From assembly GCA_000711775.1 (NCBI GenBank), contig ARYC01000096.1:57937-121936 (forward strand): 64,000 nt of DNA, written 5' to 3'. The stretch comes from Oxytricha trifallax (taxonomy: Eukaryota; Ciliophora; Spirotrichea; Sporadotrichida; Oxytrichidae). The notes beneath the pieces are model-generated. The model searched no databases. It had not been told where the DNA came from and saw only the letters and a list, made by a program, of their open reading frames with translations. Position 1 is the stretch's first letter; every line of letters starts with the position of its first letter. The translations under genes were made by a program, and so were the position numbers. Positions 47,640-59,305 of this stretch are shown here, one piece after another.

Positions 47640-48437
47640 CTCTGGTCTGAGACCAAATTCTAATTTACTTTCTGTCTTATTTTACTTCAAGTAAGGGAGC
47701 CACTTTCTACAACATTAGTGTATTCATCTATTGAACTTTCTATCTGCTGTTGTCTCTTTATCTTTCCAAGTTATGTCGCCAATTGTTGTTTCAAAAGCAA
47801 ATGTATGTACTATGTCTATAATCATTTATTAAACATGGTATGTTGTAAAGATTATCTCTTAAAGTGTTAGGTTTTTTTACGATTTTTGGCATATTTCTTG
47901 TATGTGTCTAACTGTCCCCAATTAGTATCATTCTTCTTAATGAATGGTTTGAATTGACTAAGGCAATCTAATACATATTCTAAGAAACAAAGGTTGCTGT
48001 TTTCTTCTAAGTCTTGTATTCAGAAGTTAAAATCTGTGATTAAATTATCATATTTAAATTGATAATAGAGCATTTCGTGTTTCTGTAAAGCTAAGATATT
48101 AGCACTTTTATCTGCTGTGATCTCATGAATTGATTATTTGTCTTTACGTTTTAGGCTGCTATTCTTTTAGTGATTTTATAGTATCAAGAATAGGTATAGC
48201 AAACTCAAAGGGTTTTGTTGTAGGGGTATCTTAGGTTTTCAGAATGAAGTCTTTGGTCATTGATTCAACTACTTGGATGTCTTTTAATAGCGTCATGTAT
48301 ATATTCTCTAGGATCATTACATTTGTCTAATATTGCATTGGTAGTTACCTAGTTCTTTTAACGACGTTAATTAAATTGCTTAATATTTTCCAGCAGATTA
48401 ATAATACGATTTTAAATCTTGCTGCCTAGTCTTCCAT
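47640..48437 (-). pseudogene. decayed gene-like region
   Basis: From the ATG complement of 48435-48437 (MEDQAARFKIVLLICW) a frame is open to about 48128, where it ends in TGA. The next stretches (DKSANILALQKHEMLYY, then after an in-frame TGA, IQDLEENSNLCFLEYVLDCL, and then FETTIGDITWKDKETT) look coding but lie in different frames with TGAs between. No splice sites or pointers were found that join them. Most simply a decayed gene; unresolved IESs are the alternative. Confidence 0.4.
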
Positions 48438-49967
48438 TTTGTTTATGTTTATCTTGTTTTTATTAAACTTATTATACTTGTAATTATTTAATTAATGATT
48501 ATTAGTATTCAATTTAATTACTGATCTAATTACCAAGTTAGTTAATTTGTAATAAACATTTAAGATCAGTATGTTTTCTGATTGGTATACTGATTTATTA
48601 CGTTATTGTTAAGGTTGTGACTATTTTTCCTAATTAAATAGTAGGTTTAGGACGAAAAAGTGCCTCTAATTTTAGTTACTGAATAGAAGTTTGAAGAAGA
48701 CTGACTATTATGATAAGCAATCTTTGTTGGGTTAATAATCTCTTTTTTGTGAGAAGGATATTTAGATATCAATTGTTAAATTTTCCGGGTTCAAAGTGGA
48801 GATACGTTCTTCAACTCTTTTTTGGAAAACTTTAAAGCTCAGTAATTGGAACCATATTTTAAAAATGTAACTTTGCTCCATTTTATTAAGATAGCATGAG
48901 CAGTCTTAACTTTTAAGCTTTATCAAGGTGAGAGAGACTATATTAAATTTAGGTAGGTAGTCTCTTTAGAAAGATAAAACTTGGGTAAGAAAGATTGAAA
49001 GCTTCTCAAACTTCTTGAAAGTATCTAGTAGAGATTACTTAAAGTGATTTGGTTGAAAGTCGTGTGAGTTCTTATTACTCATCAATTAACTTTCTAATTT
49101 AAAACTTAGTAAAAAATTAATATTTTCTTTTATTAATTATAAATAAAATTTTATTTTAGATTTAGTAAAAATATAGATCAATAAATTATATTTATTACAG
49201 TATAATAATAGAATCTTTTTAAATCTTTTAAAAGTGATGTTCTTAATCCAGTACCCTTATCCTTTACTCTACCTTTTAATGACCGTATCTAATGTCATTC
49301 GTGACCATTGAATGTACAAATTCACAGAGCTATGTCATAGATACTCTTCTATAATATTAGTATTTTAGAGCCTTCATAAATGAGCTTTAGAAATTCTCCT
49401 AGTTTACCTTTGACCAGGGAAGAGTTTGTATAGGTATTTTCATAAGATTAGTGGACACATGCAACATCACGAACGAGTAGCCTGGTGTGGTTTTAATAAT
49501 TGAAACTTGACTTCTCGATCTTCAAATATAAAGTAACTTTCCAATAATCATTATTGATTAGGATAAGCCAATATTCATGACTATATATAATATTTAAGTG
49601 CTTTATCTTGTCACAAAAATCTTTAATTGCTAATTTAAATTAAATTATTATTTTTATATTGTAATATTAGCTTTTATCTAATTTATATATGAAAAATTTG
49701 TTCAGATATTATATATTTTACATATTTATGAAGACAATTTTTTTCAGTATATTTTTTAAACCTTATAATATTTAATTTTTAAGCTAATAATATTTTTTAT
49801 TTGTAAAAAGATTACTTACTTAACTTGTTAAACCTATGTGTTTTAATCCTATTTCTTTCATGCATTCATGTAATCTAGATAATTTTTCTTTGTTTTAATT
49901 TCTGTATATTTATATCATTAATTTTATCAATCAAAGATAATACCAATAATCTTATTTGGTATTATTA
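48438..49967. other. AT-rich spacer
   Basis: No supported gene. 49055-49100 resembles 3275-3325, and 49461-49481 resembles part of the GC-rich island at 37026-37045. Otherwise AT-rich. Confidence 0.4.
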
Positions 49968-50381
49968 TTGTAGAAATACATTTGAATTTGGAAAATTAAT
50001 TAAAATTAAATTTAATATAAATCAAAATCTTGGCAGTAAAGTTGGCCAATTTGAACGATCTTGGGCTCATTCGATAGAGAATTCAAAAGTAGCTGAACTT
50101 TACTATTGGCGGTACTATTTTATCGCAACCCCGGAGCGAGATAACTTCACTTTAATGTGAGGGTATAATTTAATGAATTTAGATGTGTTTAATTAAAGTG
50201 AAGTTATCTCGCTCCAGGGATGCGATAAAATAGTACCGCCAATAGTAAAGTCCAGCTAATTTTGAATTCTCTATCGAATGAGCCCAAGATCGTTTAAATT
50301 GGCCAACTTTAACTGCCAAGATTTTGATTTATATTAAATTTAATTTTAATTAATTTTCCAAATTCAAATGTATTTCTACAA
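49968..50381. mobile_element. 414-bp foldback element with 190-bp inverted arms and TA flanks
   Basis: The arms 49966-50156 and 50192-50383 are reverse complements over about 190 bp with only a few substitutions and one indel, leaving a 35-nt loop. Tips read TTGTAGAAAT, and TA flanks each side as in Tc1/mariner insertions. It encodes nothing. The tips differ from those of TBEs and of the SecA element, so the mobilising transposase is not in the window. Confidence 0.88.
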
Positions 50382-50629
50382 TACTTGAAAAGATGCAATT
50401 ATATTTTTTGCTTACAATTTTAGGTGATATTTTTTCATTTAATCCATAAGTGTTAATGTCATTTTTATATTAATTCATTCATGAATAACTAATATCATCA
50501 TGAGTGTTGTCAATTATGAATTCTTTATCTTTTTATTTATTTTTATTCATTTCTTTTATTCGTTAAAACAAAATATATATTCTTGTAAGTGTTAACTTTA
50601 TTTCGATTGTATGCTGTTCTTTTCCTAAT
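50382..50629. other. spacer between the foldback element and TBE-F
   Basis: AT-rich; no feature recognised. Confidence 0.45.
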
Positions 50630-50767
50630 CAAAACCCCAAAACCCTTTCAGTAGTTTGATTGAGTTTTTGATTGATAAAAGTAGACTATTAGTGCATACT
50701 TTATTAGGGTTTTAATAGGGTTTATGTAGGGGTTTAATATTTAAATATTAGTAATTTAAGTGACTAT

Positions 50768-51813
50768 ATGCGAAGTTTGGGGTCTGTTTATGAAAGTGAG
50801 TATATAGATTTATTGTTTAAGTTGCGATATGGATGTGATGAATATACTGAATAACTCAAGCCTATTCTGAATTATACGTCTATAGCAAGGCTACTCCATA
50901 AATCTCCAGCAACTGTGAGGTCTCACTGTCTATTAGCATTGAATTTAAAGAGATAGCATCTTAATTCTAAGCCTAAGAGACCCTTAAAAATTTAACAGCA
51001 TCATATCGAATATCTTATTAATGATAAGACTCTTAAATACTGGGCTCATTTCTCACTGGCCTAGAGGGCTGTGATGTTTCATCGCCAATTTCCTGAGCTC
51101 CACATCTCTGCTTAATCTATAGCAAACATATATAAAAAGAATGGAATATCTTACAAGACAGTCAATAGCATTAAGAGAGTGATTGACTTTAATGTCCATT
51201 TTATAAGGATAATTTAAATTATATAATCGATTAAATGCAGAGGTCTTAAGAGCATAATATAAAATTCATACACGCTGATGAAGCAGTATTTACATTAAAT
51301 ACATTTATATCAAGGTCTTGGTAAAAGAGGTAGAGTAAAATAGAAATTTATGACAAAAAGGTTAAGATATAAACTCATGCAATCCTTGGAGGAATAAGTG
51401 AAGATAGTGGCCTAGAGACTTATGTTATCCACCCTCGCTCTATAAAGACTGAATAATATATTAAGTTCTTACAATAACTCAGAGACAAATACGCTGACTA
51501 AGAGATTACTCTGTTCGTTGATAACTTATCAGTTCATAAAACTAAAGACTCAAGGAAGGAATATGAAAGGCTAAACATAACACCTGTATTTAATGTTCCT
51601 TACAGCCCTTAGTTCAATGGAATTGAATTATATTGGGGTTATTGAAAGGTCATTATAAGAAATAGCTGCTCTACCATCCGATGCATGATTCAAAGATAGA
51701 TACAGTAGATTTTATTAAGAGTGCTGCTAAGAGACTCAGCGATGAGAAAGCTAAAGTAGCGCAAGAGAAGGGAGATTTGTGTATATAAATAAGTTTTAAA
51801 TTTAAACGAATGA
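50768..51813 (+). pseudogene. TBE-F transposase with frameshifts
   Basis: It starts at 50768 (MRSLGSVYESEYIDLL) and the family stop TGA is at 51811-51813. The frame is lost near 51195, where a base is missing in the codons for VPFYKDN, and again later. Downstream motifs ADEAVFT, LFVDNLSVHKT and the SPQFNGIE-type block can be read in other frames. Confidence 0.82.
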
Positions 51814-51819
51814 ATAAGA

Positions 51820-52608
51820 TCACATATTAAATTTGCCCGTAAAGGGATTTGGCTTCTCTTTCTTTTCTTCCTCTTAAGGCTTGCTTGGGCCTATGTTTCT
51901 TCTCTTAGTGCCAGCTCCTGCATCTATGTTCATCTCTTCTGGCTTTTATAAATCTTTGAAGAGCCTCTTACTCAATCATGTTTTACTTGAGACTTTCACT
52001 CTCTGTTTAATTTGCTGCGCTCTTTCATCAAGTATATAGCAGTACCAGGTTTTTCTATAAAGTTAGAAGACTAAGCTTACTTGAGATGAAAGGATGCTTT
52101 TAAAGTTCCTACAGCCAGGTATCACTTATTTTAATACCTTGCTTCTCTTTTTCTTCAGGAGAGATACTGTATCGTTTCTTGTGAGCTTCTTAAATAACTT
52201 CACTTAAGTACTCAGGTTTCAGAGTTGCAAGAACACCAAAGAAGAAGTTTCGCTCTGGCAACTTATTAGAGAGCTGTAGCTTTGATGGAAGGTAGAGACC
52301 TACGTCCGGATCACTCATAGCATCGTCATATAGGTTAGTAACTGATATTTCAGGGTATTAGGTATCTCTATCATCCTAATTTCATTAGACTTAAAAGCTT
52401 TTTTCTCTTCACTCAGTAAGGCTTTTAAGAATGAGAATTTAGTTCCATCCTAAGTTGGCAAGAACAATCCAACTATAATGGATTTATTAATCTTACTTAA
52501 GAACTTACATTGCTATACCAAATAACTATAAAGGTCCTCTTTACTTCGAAATTTTCCTATTAAATCTTGAGATTAAATTCTCTTCATTGCATCATTCATA
52601 GACTGCAT
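51820..52608 (-). pseudogene. TBE-F 22K gene with frameshift
   Basis: It starts at the ATG complement of 52606-52608 and the family stop is TGA 51820-51822. A 26-nt intron lies at 52055-52080 with GT...AG. The coding length after splicing is not a codon multiple; a base is missing near 52345 compared with TBE-E. Confidence 0.8.
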
Positions 52609-52802
52609 CTTGCTTCCTCTTTCTAGAAATGTTAATGAAATTTAAAATTATGGATATCCATTCTAAATTTATTAAAGTCTTACTACTAAATAGGGAGGAC
52701 CTACTGGAGGTCAACCTTGAAAAGATATACGGAGAAGCATTGAAAAACTTGCTCCAAGTTTCACAGATTGATTTCCATTTTTATCAAACTTTCTCCATTA
52801 AA

Positions 52803-52998
52803 TTGCTCCTAATAATGTTTAATTATTTTAGGAGGTCGCCAAATTAAGTTCAAACTTTATTAGGAGTTAAATTTTAAGGTTAAAACTTAAGTAGGAGCAT
52901 ATTAAATTAAAAAATGTTTAATAATTTTACCTCCAAATTAAGTTCAAACTTGATTTGGAGGACCTCCTAGAGAAACAAAACTTCATTAGGAGTATTTT
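52803..52998. repeat. TBE-F palindromic repeat array
   Basis: AGGAGGT and ACCTCC words, AAATTAAGTTCAAACTT and its near-inverse copies, between the divergent 22K and zinc-finger/kinase genes. The same array is in TBE-E. Confidence 0.6.
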
Positions 52999-53171
52999 AA
53001 TTTACTAAAATGTATAAAATTCTCATAAAATATGTCAACTTACAGTCTTTTATGGTTAGTTAATTTTCTTACCTCTCAGCAAAGAATCTACTAGAGTGTC
53101 TTATACTCAACTATATAAGTTTATCTAGTAGATTTTACCATTATTATAATAAAATATATCAGAAAACTAAA

Positions 53172-54615
53172 ATGAGCGCTAACCTTTTGAGAAGATCTGC
53201 ATTACTTGGATCATGTCAATAAAAGTTATCATTCCAGCAACCAAGAAAAGTAGAGACCAGAGACGCTTGTACTCAGTGGACCTACTTATGGCAACTTTGA
53301 CCAGTCTAGCTTTGAGATTTAAATATAAGTTAAGTAGGAGGTTATAATAGAAGCTGTCTAAATTGAGGAAGAAGTTAAACAACCCTCCATAGAGCATTAA
53401 TAAATCCCAGCCAAAGTTGACTATTAATGCAAAGAATGATAAAGTTTTCCCTTACAAGTCAACTTATAAGAGACACTTGAGAGATATACACAACGATATG
53501 CCAAGGTTATATCTCAAGCATTAAAAGAAAGATGGGAAGTATGTCTGTGAGTTCTGTGAGAAAACATATTCTCATACTAGAGACATCAAAGTGCACTTAA
53601 AGAAAAAGCACAATTAAAGTTTTGTCTTTAATCATGAACCTACAGGGAATAGATTTCTCTAAAAGAGGAGATCAAGAAACCCAGTGGAGTCTCTTAGAGT
53701 TGATGTCTAGAAGTAAGTTAAAATGAAGAAAGCAGTCAAGAACTTTCCAGTCTCTGAGATCAATAAAATCATGGTTAAAATAGAGGCAATGAAGATTCCC
53801 ATATTAAAAATTATTGTCTTAGATTCTTGCCTAGAAAGCTACCTCACTCTTGAAGATAAAATAAAGAAGAGAGTCATTACTGATGACTCATATGCTTACA
53901 AGATATATCCTTTCAATTACTTCTTGCTGATGACAAGTTCCAAATGAAATTTGCTAATGAGTATTACGCTCTTTAAAAGGCAAAGTTAAATTAGTGCAGG
54001 CATATCATCTAGCTTGATGCTATTTTACTTGGTAAAGATCATGTAGCCTTCAGGCTTCCATTACTTGAAATGACTTACAGAGAATTCTTATCTGACAATA
54101 AATGTCAGAAATAAATTGGCTAGATTGTAAAGCAGATAGTTGAGGGGATTGAAGAGCTTCACAAGCTAGGTTATGTTCATAGAGACATAAAGCCAGAGAA
54201 TATCATGTTGAATTTTCAGCCTCTTAGAGTTTATATTATAGACTTCAACAGAGCTCAAAGATTGCAAGCCTCTGCATAGGAAATGTATACGGTACTCCTG
54301 GATATTTTCCAGAGAGAGAAGATTGGAGAGATGGAGACACTTAATGGGATATTTGGGCTCTAGCAGTAATAATAATAGAGAGCGACATGCCAAGAAACGA
54401 TTTACTTTAGCTGCAAGGGTGAGAGAGATTGTAAGCAGAGAATCAAACAATATCTCGATAAAAATAAAATAAATGGAGGTCTCAGAGAACTTGCATACTC
54501 AACTATTATCAAGCCAAGCTAAGCGAATTAACAAACAATAGAAACAATTAAACATCAACTTAGAAAGATAAAATTCAGAGAACTGCCACATGACTCTAAG
54601 CTTATGTTTGTGTGA
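53172..54615 (+). pseudogene. TBE-F zinc-finger/kinase gene, frame-shifted
   Basis: It starts at 53172 (MSANLLRRS) and the family end is PHDSKLMFV with TGA at 54613-54615. The finger CEFCEKTYSHTRD is readable near 53555. The kinase half shows AYKIYPFNY, HRDIKPEN (about 54179) and IDFNR (about 54238) in place of DFG. Frame breaks lie near 53280, 53493, 53917 and 54255. Confidence 0.82.
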
Positions 54616-54717
54616 AATATTTTAAAAACTCGCTTGTTATGCTCACATAAATACTAATATTTAAACATTAAACTCCTACATAAACCCTATTAAAACCCTA
54701 ATAAAGTATGCACTAAT

Positions 54718-55234
54718 CATCAGGTTTAAGAACTTTTAAAAATTATCAATTCTTAAAGCCTGATCTTGCTCTTTTAAGGTTAGTTTTCTTGTTCTTCCAT
54801 TTTGTTGGAGTAATATTATTCGTTTAGATTCATTTATTATAACATATGCATGTTGTAAATCTTTTATTTTAAATAATAGGATAATCATCGAATACATAAA
54901 GTTAGATATTTAATTTAATGATGAATATAATAATTATAATAATAATTAACTCACATTTAGTTCTTAATAAGAGTATATGTGAGCTGAGGATCAAGCCCTT
55001 TCATGCCTTCTATGTAAGGAAGTTTCTGTCTTCAACATATTCTTCTTTTTCTTTAGTATTTCTTCTTGATTTCCTGTTGTTTCTACTTCCTTTCTCTTTT
55101 CCTTTCACATTTTTATTATACTTTTTTTCCTGTTCTTTGAATCACTTTTTGATCATCCATCATTCTAATCTTTGGTAGTCTCATCATTTAAGTTTCGTGA
55201 ATTTTAAATTAAAAGATTGGGTCGTATATAAGTT
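54718..55234. other. spacer right of TBE-F
   Basis: It begins with a stem-loop (CAGGTTTAAGAA at 54721 against TTCTTAAAGCCTG ending at about 54764). The rest is AT- and TTTC-rich; a short frame at 54918-55178 has no recognised product. Confidence 0.4.
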
Positions 55235-56390
55235 TCAAAGATTGTTGTGATTAATTGAACTAGGTGTTTCATAATAAAAAAATCTGGTTACTTTATGAAA
55301 TTTTTGATTAGAAATGACTAAAATGAAGATTTAATCATAGTCTATTCCATCAGCCTGAATCGCTTTGTAGTACATTTGGTTGTTTTTGAATATAATGGAG
55401 AGTATATGCTTAACGCTTAACTCCTCTTGTGTCTAATTTGTTGGTATTTTTGTCTTTAGATTCTTTATCATTATATTTGAAGTTAGCTTTTACAAGGAGT
55501 CCAATAATCGAATCGGAGTCTAGTTTATTGTTATTTGATTATTCGCATGAAATTTAATTGATTGATTTGTAAAGTCCGGTGTAAACCGAGGTTAACTTAA
55601 GTAATAATACTGATTTTTAACTCTCAAATATCTGCTCCCATACCCTAATGAACATTTTTTGGCCAAGCTGTCTACTGCTGGCATAGTTAACAACTGCATC
55701 TCTGTTGCTTCCATCGTCCCCTAACTAGCCCTGGTTGTTATTCAATTATAATATTATTAGGAATTAAGGTTGGATATCTTAAGTTTTACTATATAATTGG
55801 TATTATTTTTCCCTAATTATACTTTTTATTTTAACAGAACTGGTCGGTATTTATTTCTCGGTAACTATGGTTGCTTTCTAGTCTTCCAAGTCAGAGACTT
55901 CCTCTACCTTTAATCTTCAGTGATATCGTGGGATTCAAGGAATCTCGAGGAAGACCTACGATAAGGTCTTCAAAGCCCGTTTGGCGGTCCTTTCTTCTTT
56001 TTTTATGCACTTTTGCTTTGATAGGATAGGTCTGCTTTAGTTTGCAACAATCTGAGTATGATGATGAGGAGAGAAAAATGACTATCTAGAATGGGGAGTA
56101 GGTGATAGTGGAGCTGAGCTGGTAGTTAATCGTGTTTGAAGGTCTTAATATTTACTACTTAAACTGTCGTAGTTCTTTAAATTGTAGGTTGTGTGGATCT
56201 CTTAATGTGCTTATTTTTGATTTGCACTGAGTTTAGTAGTTTTTAGTATTATATAATTCCATAAAGTTTCTTGAGATATAGTCAGTAGGTGAAAACTAAG
56301 TTTTTAAGAGTGAAATCTCATATCTAAGATTAGATGAGTCAACTAATCCAATCTGCATCATCGTTCTAACGGTAAATAGGAGTTTGCCAC
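55235..56390 (-). CDS. unrecognised minus-strand coding region
   Basis: The 3' block, about 55570 down to TGA 55235-55237, reads as good protein sequence (TPIRLLDSLQKLTSN, then TQEELSVKHILSIIFKN, YYKAIQADGIDYDQIF). Upstream blocks at about 55780-55600 (DDGSNRDAVVNYASSRQLGQ) and 56380-55900 are also open but in other frames, so introns or IESs must lie between. No family assigned. Confidence 0.4.
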
Positions 56391-57171
56391 TGTTATTAAG
56401 CCCCATTCATCTCTCAGATGAGGTTGTATATTTGTTTGGCATTATCGTGATGGTTTTGTGTGAAATGCGAGCACTCTGTCTAATATACTGTTTTTAGTAC
56501 ATATTGAGGTTGGGCATTCAAAACCCCAAAACCCTTTCAGTAGTTTGATTGAGTTTTTGATTGATAAAAGTTGACTATTAGTGCATACTTTATTAGGGTT
56601 TAATAGGGTTTATGTAGGGGTTTAATGTTTAAATATTAGTATTTTAAGTGAGTATATGCGAGGTTTAGGGTCTGTTTATGACAGTGAGTGTATAGATTTA
56701 TTGTTTAAGTTGCGTTATGGATGTGATGAATTTAATGATCAACTCAAGCTTATCCTTAATTACACGTCTATAGCAAGGTTACTCCATAAGTCTCCTGCTA
56801 CTGAAAGGTCTCACTGTCTATTAGCATTGAATTTAAAGAGATAGCAGCTTAATTCTAAGCATAAAAGACCTCTAAAGTTTTAGCAGCATCATATTGATTA
56901 TCTCATTAATGATAAGACTCTTAAATATTGGGCTCACTTCTCTCTCGCCTAAAGAGCTGTAATGTTTCATCGCCAATATCCTGAGCTTCATATATCTGCT
57001 TAATCGATAGCTAACATATTAAAAAAAAAGGAATATCTTACAAGACAGTCAATCGCATTAAGAGAGTGATTACTTTAATGTTCCATTTTATAAGGATAAT
57101 TTAAATTATATATTTGATTAAATGCAAAGGGCTTAAGAGCATAATATAAAGTTCATACACGCTGATGAGGC

Positions 57172-57174
57172 AGT
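57172..57174. repeat. 3-bp target duplication AGT of TBE-D (left copy)
   Basis: AGT here and again at 61249-61251 directly flank TBE-D. It fits the ANT target duplication known for TBEs. Confidence 0.93.
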
Positions 57175-57293
57175 CAAAACCCCAAAACCCCTTAATGAGG
57201 TTTATAAGTGCTTTGATTTGTAGGGAATTTGTTAGGGGTTGGGATTATTAATAGGTTTTAAAGTGAAATTTATAGTAAATGTATTTAATTTAA

Positions 57294-58741
57294 TCACTCA
57301 AAATGCACTTTTCGATCATGTGGAGAGGTCTGAAGTTTATCTTACTTAACCACAACTCTATCTGCTCTATTGATATGTCTGATCTTGAGTTTGGTTTTAT
57401 TATTATTGACTCTGCCATTTGTTTCATTGATTGAGATACTCTTGTTTTGTCAATAAATTGCTTTATTCTTTGTTTGGCATCCCTCTCGCACCTTGTAGAG
57501 TAGTATTCATTGCGCGGCATATCGCACTCTATGATTATTGCTGCCATAGCCCACACATCCCATTGAAAGTCACCATCTCTCCAGTCTTCTCTTTCTGGAT
57601 AATAGCCTGGAGTTCCCATAACACTTCCAAGCCTTGATACTTCCACTCTTAATGTTCTGTTGAAATCAATAATTGTTACTGTCACGGGTGAAAAGTTCAA
57701 CATTATATTCTCAGGCTTGAGATCCCTGTGAACAAAGCCTAACTTATGAAGTTCTTTGACACCTTGAATAGCTTAGGTTGCTATTAATGCAAGCTATCTA
57801 TGATTTCTTTGATCATATATGAAATCTCTGAGTGTCATTTCAAAGAGTGGTAGTCTGAAAGCCACATGATCTTTGGCTAGGAGAACAGCATCTAGCTTTA
57901 TTAAGTATTTGCACTCTTTAAACTTAGCCTGAGTGAGTACTTAATACTCATTAGTAAACTCCATTTAATATTTATCATCACTAAGGAGATAGTTGAAAGG
58001 ATATACCTTGTAAGCATACTGATGATCCTTAATAACTTTCTTGTCATAGGAGTCCTCTAGAATTAGGTAGCTTTAGAGAGAAGTATCTAAATCAATCTAT
58101 GCTAGTACTGGAATTTTCTTGTATTAAATTTTAATCATGATTTTAGTGACCTCTGATGCTAAGAGGTTGCGTACAATCCTCACATACTCTGATTCGCTTG
58201 CTTGTTAAAGCTCAGCAGCTTAAAGAGGTTCCCTTGCTTTTCTTTTGTTGAGCAACTTCAGTTGAGTGTCTTAATCTTCAACTTCTATCTCTTTCTTGTG
58301 GGCTTTTAAAAGATGCTTTTTTAAATCTCTTGTATGAGAGTACTGCTTATGGCGCTCAAAGCAATCATACTTTCCATCAACTTTGTCATGCTTTAAGTAA
58401 ACAGTAGGCTTAGCTTCCTTATTGACCTTCATATGCCTGTACCAGCTAGATTTATGAGTGAAGTCTCTTTCACACTTCTCACAAAAATATACTTCAACTT
58501 CCTCTGCTTACATAGAAACTTCATTTCTAACTTTCTCCTCCTCTCTGTCTCCGACACACTTGTTTGCCATTAATTTTCTATTATTAATTTCTATTTTAAT
58601 AACAGAGACCTCAAGTGATAGCTCTGGTTGTTCTTTAAGTGAGTTCATCTCACAGCTATCACACTTTTTATTGCTGCCAAAGGTAAGTCTCATTTAGTTT
58701 GATGGAAGTGCTGTTGTTTTTCTTAAAATGTTAGCGCTCAT
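57294..58741 (-). CDS. TBE-D zinc-finger/kinase-like protein with late frameshift
   Basis: It starts at the ATG complement of 58739-58741 (MSANILRKTTALPSN) and is open through MANKCVGDREEEK, two finger motifs and a kinase-like half: YAYKVYPFNY, HRDLKPENIM (about 57712-57740), IDFNR in place of DFG (about 57670), GTPGYYPE and WAMAAIIIECD. Finger 1 reads CEKCERDF...RHMKVN, lacking its last His. Finger 2 reads CFERHKQY, lacking its second Cys. Near 57320 one base is missing relative to TBE-B, so the frame bypasses the family TGA (57294-57296) and stays open through the inverted repeat into the flank. Confidence 0.8.
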
Positions 58742-58930
58742 ATTTAAATTTGAATTTAAAATTATAAAACTGCCTCTATAACTAAGAGCTAATATGAGAG
58801 CTTTGCAAGTCTACAAGTTTCAAGGGAGGTTCTTGGAGTACTAGAGAAGAAATATCAGTGTTAAGAGAAGATCCAGCTCTAAATATGGGTGAGGAAGTAA
58901 CCATTTTTACTTTCAATAATAAGTTGATTA

Positions 58931-59101
58931 TAGTACGTACCGATTTAGGAGGTGCACCTAATTAAGTACGTACTGCTTTAGGAGGTATTTTGTGATTTTA
59001 TGATTAAAATTAGGGTGCTCCTAATTAAGTACTAGCTTTAATTAATGCTCCTAATTAAGTACTCGCATTTTAGGAGTTGCTCCTAATTAAGTACGTACCA
59101 A
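58931..59101. repeat. TBE-D palindromic repeat array
   Basis: TAGTACGTACCGATTTAGGA, then several GCTCCTAATTAAGTAC units in both orientations, ending AAGTACGTACC. It lies between the divergent zinc-finger/kinase and 22K genes. Confidence 0.65.
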
Positions 59102-59246
59102 TTTAAATTAAAAAATATGGAACTATAACAGTAGAATTTGATATCAATCTCTCAAGTTGAAACCAGTTCTCAAAACCTTCTCCATATCCTTCTTAGAGGT
59201 TGACCTCCTATAGGATGCCCATATTTAATAGTAGGTTTTACTGAGG

Positions 59247-59253
59247 TATATAA
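59247..59253 (+). promoter_or_regulatory. TATA-like box upstream of TBE-D 22K
   Basis: TATATAA 53 bp before the 22K start. It is conserved in position in TBE-A and TBE-B, with TATATA also before 22K in TBE-C. Suggestive of a promoter; not proof. Confidence 0.4.
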
Positions 59254-59305
59254 TTGAAATCAATAAACTTAAATTTGAATATCATTTCTTAGATCTGTAA
59301 ACAAG

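Larger units (their letters stand above)
50630..54717. mobile_element. TBE-F, second TBE group, right tip missing
   Basis: The left end has C-A4-C4-A4-C3 and an inverted repeat of about 125 bp (50630-50755). The right end matches it from 54648 to 54717 and then stops, about 58 bp short, so the right telomere-like tip is gone. Orientation is reversed relative to A, B, C and D: transposase (plus), 22K (minus), zinc-finger/kinase (plus). All three genes have indels. Confidence 0.93.

Noticed and set aside
53179..53397. minus-strand hydrophobic frame
   Set aside because: Antisense of the TBE-F zinc-finger/kinase gene.
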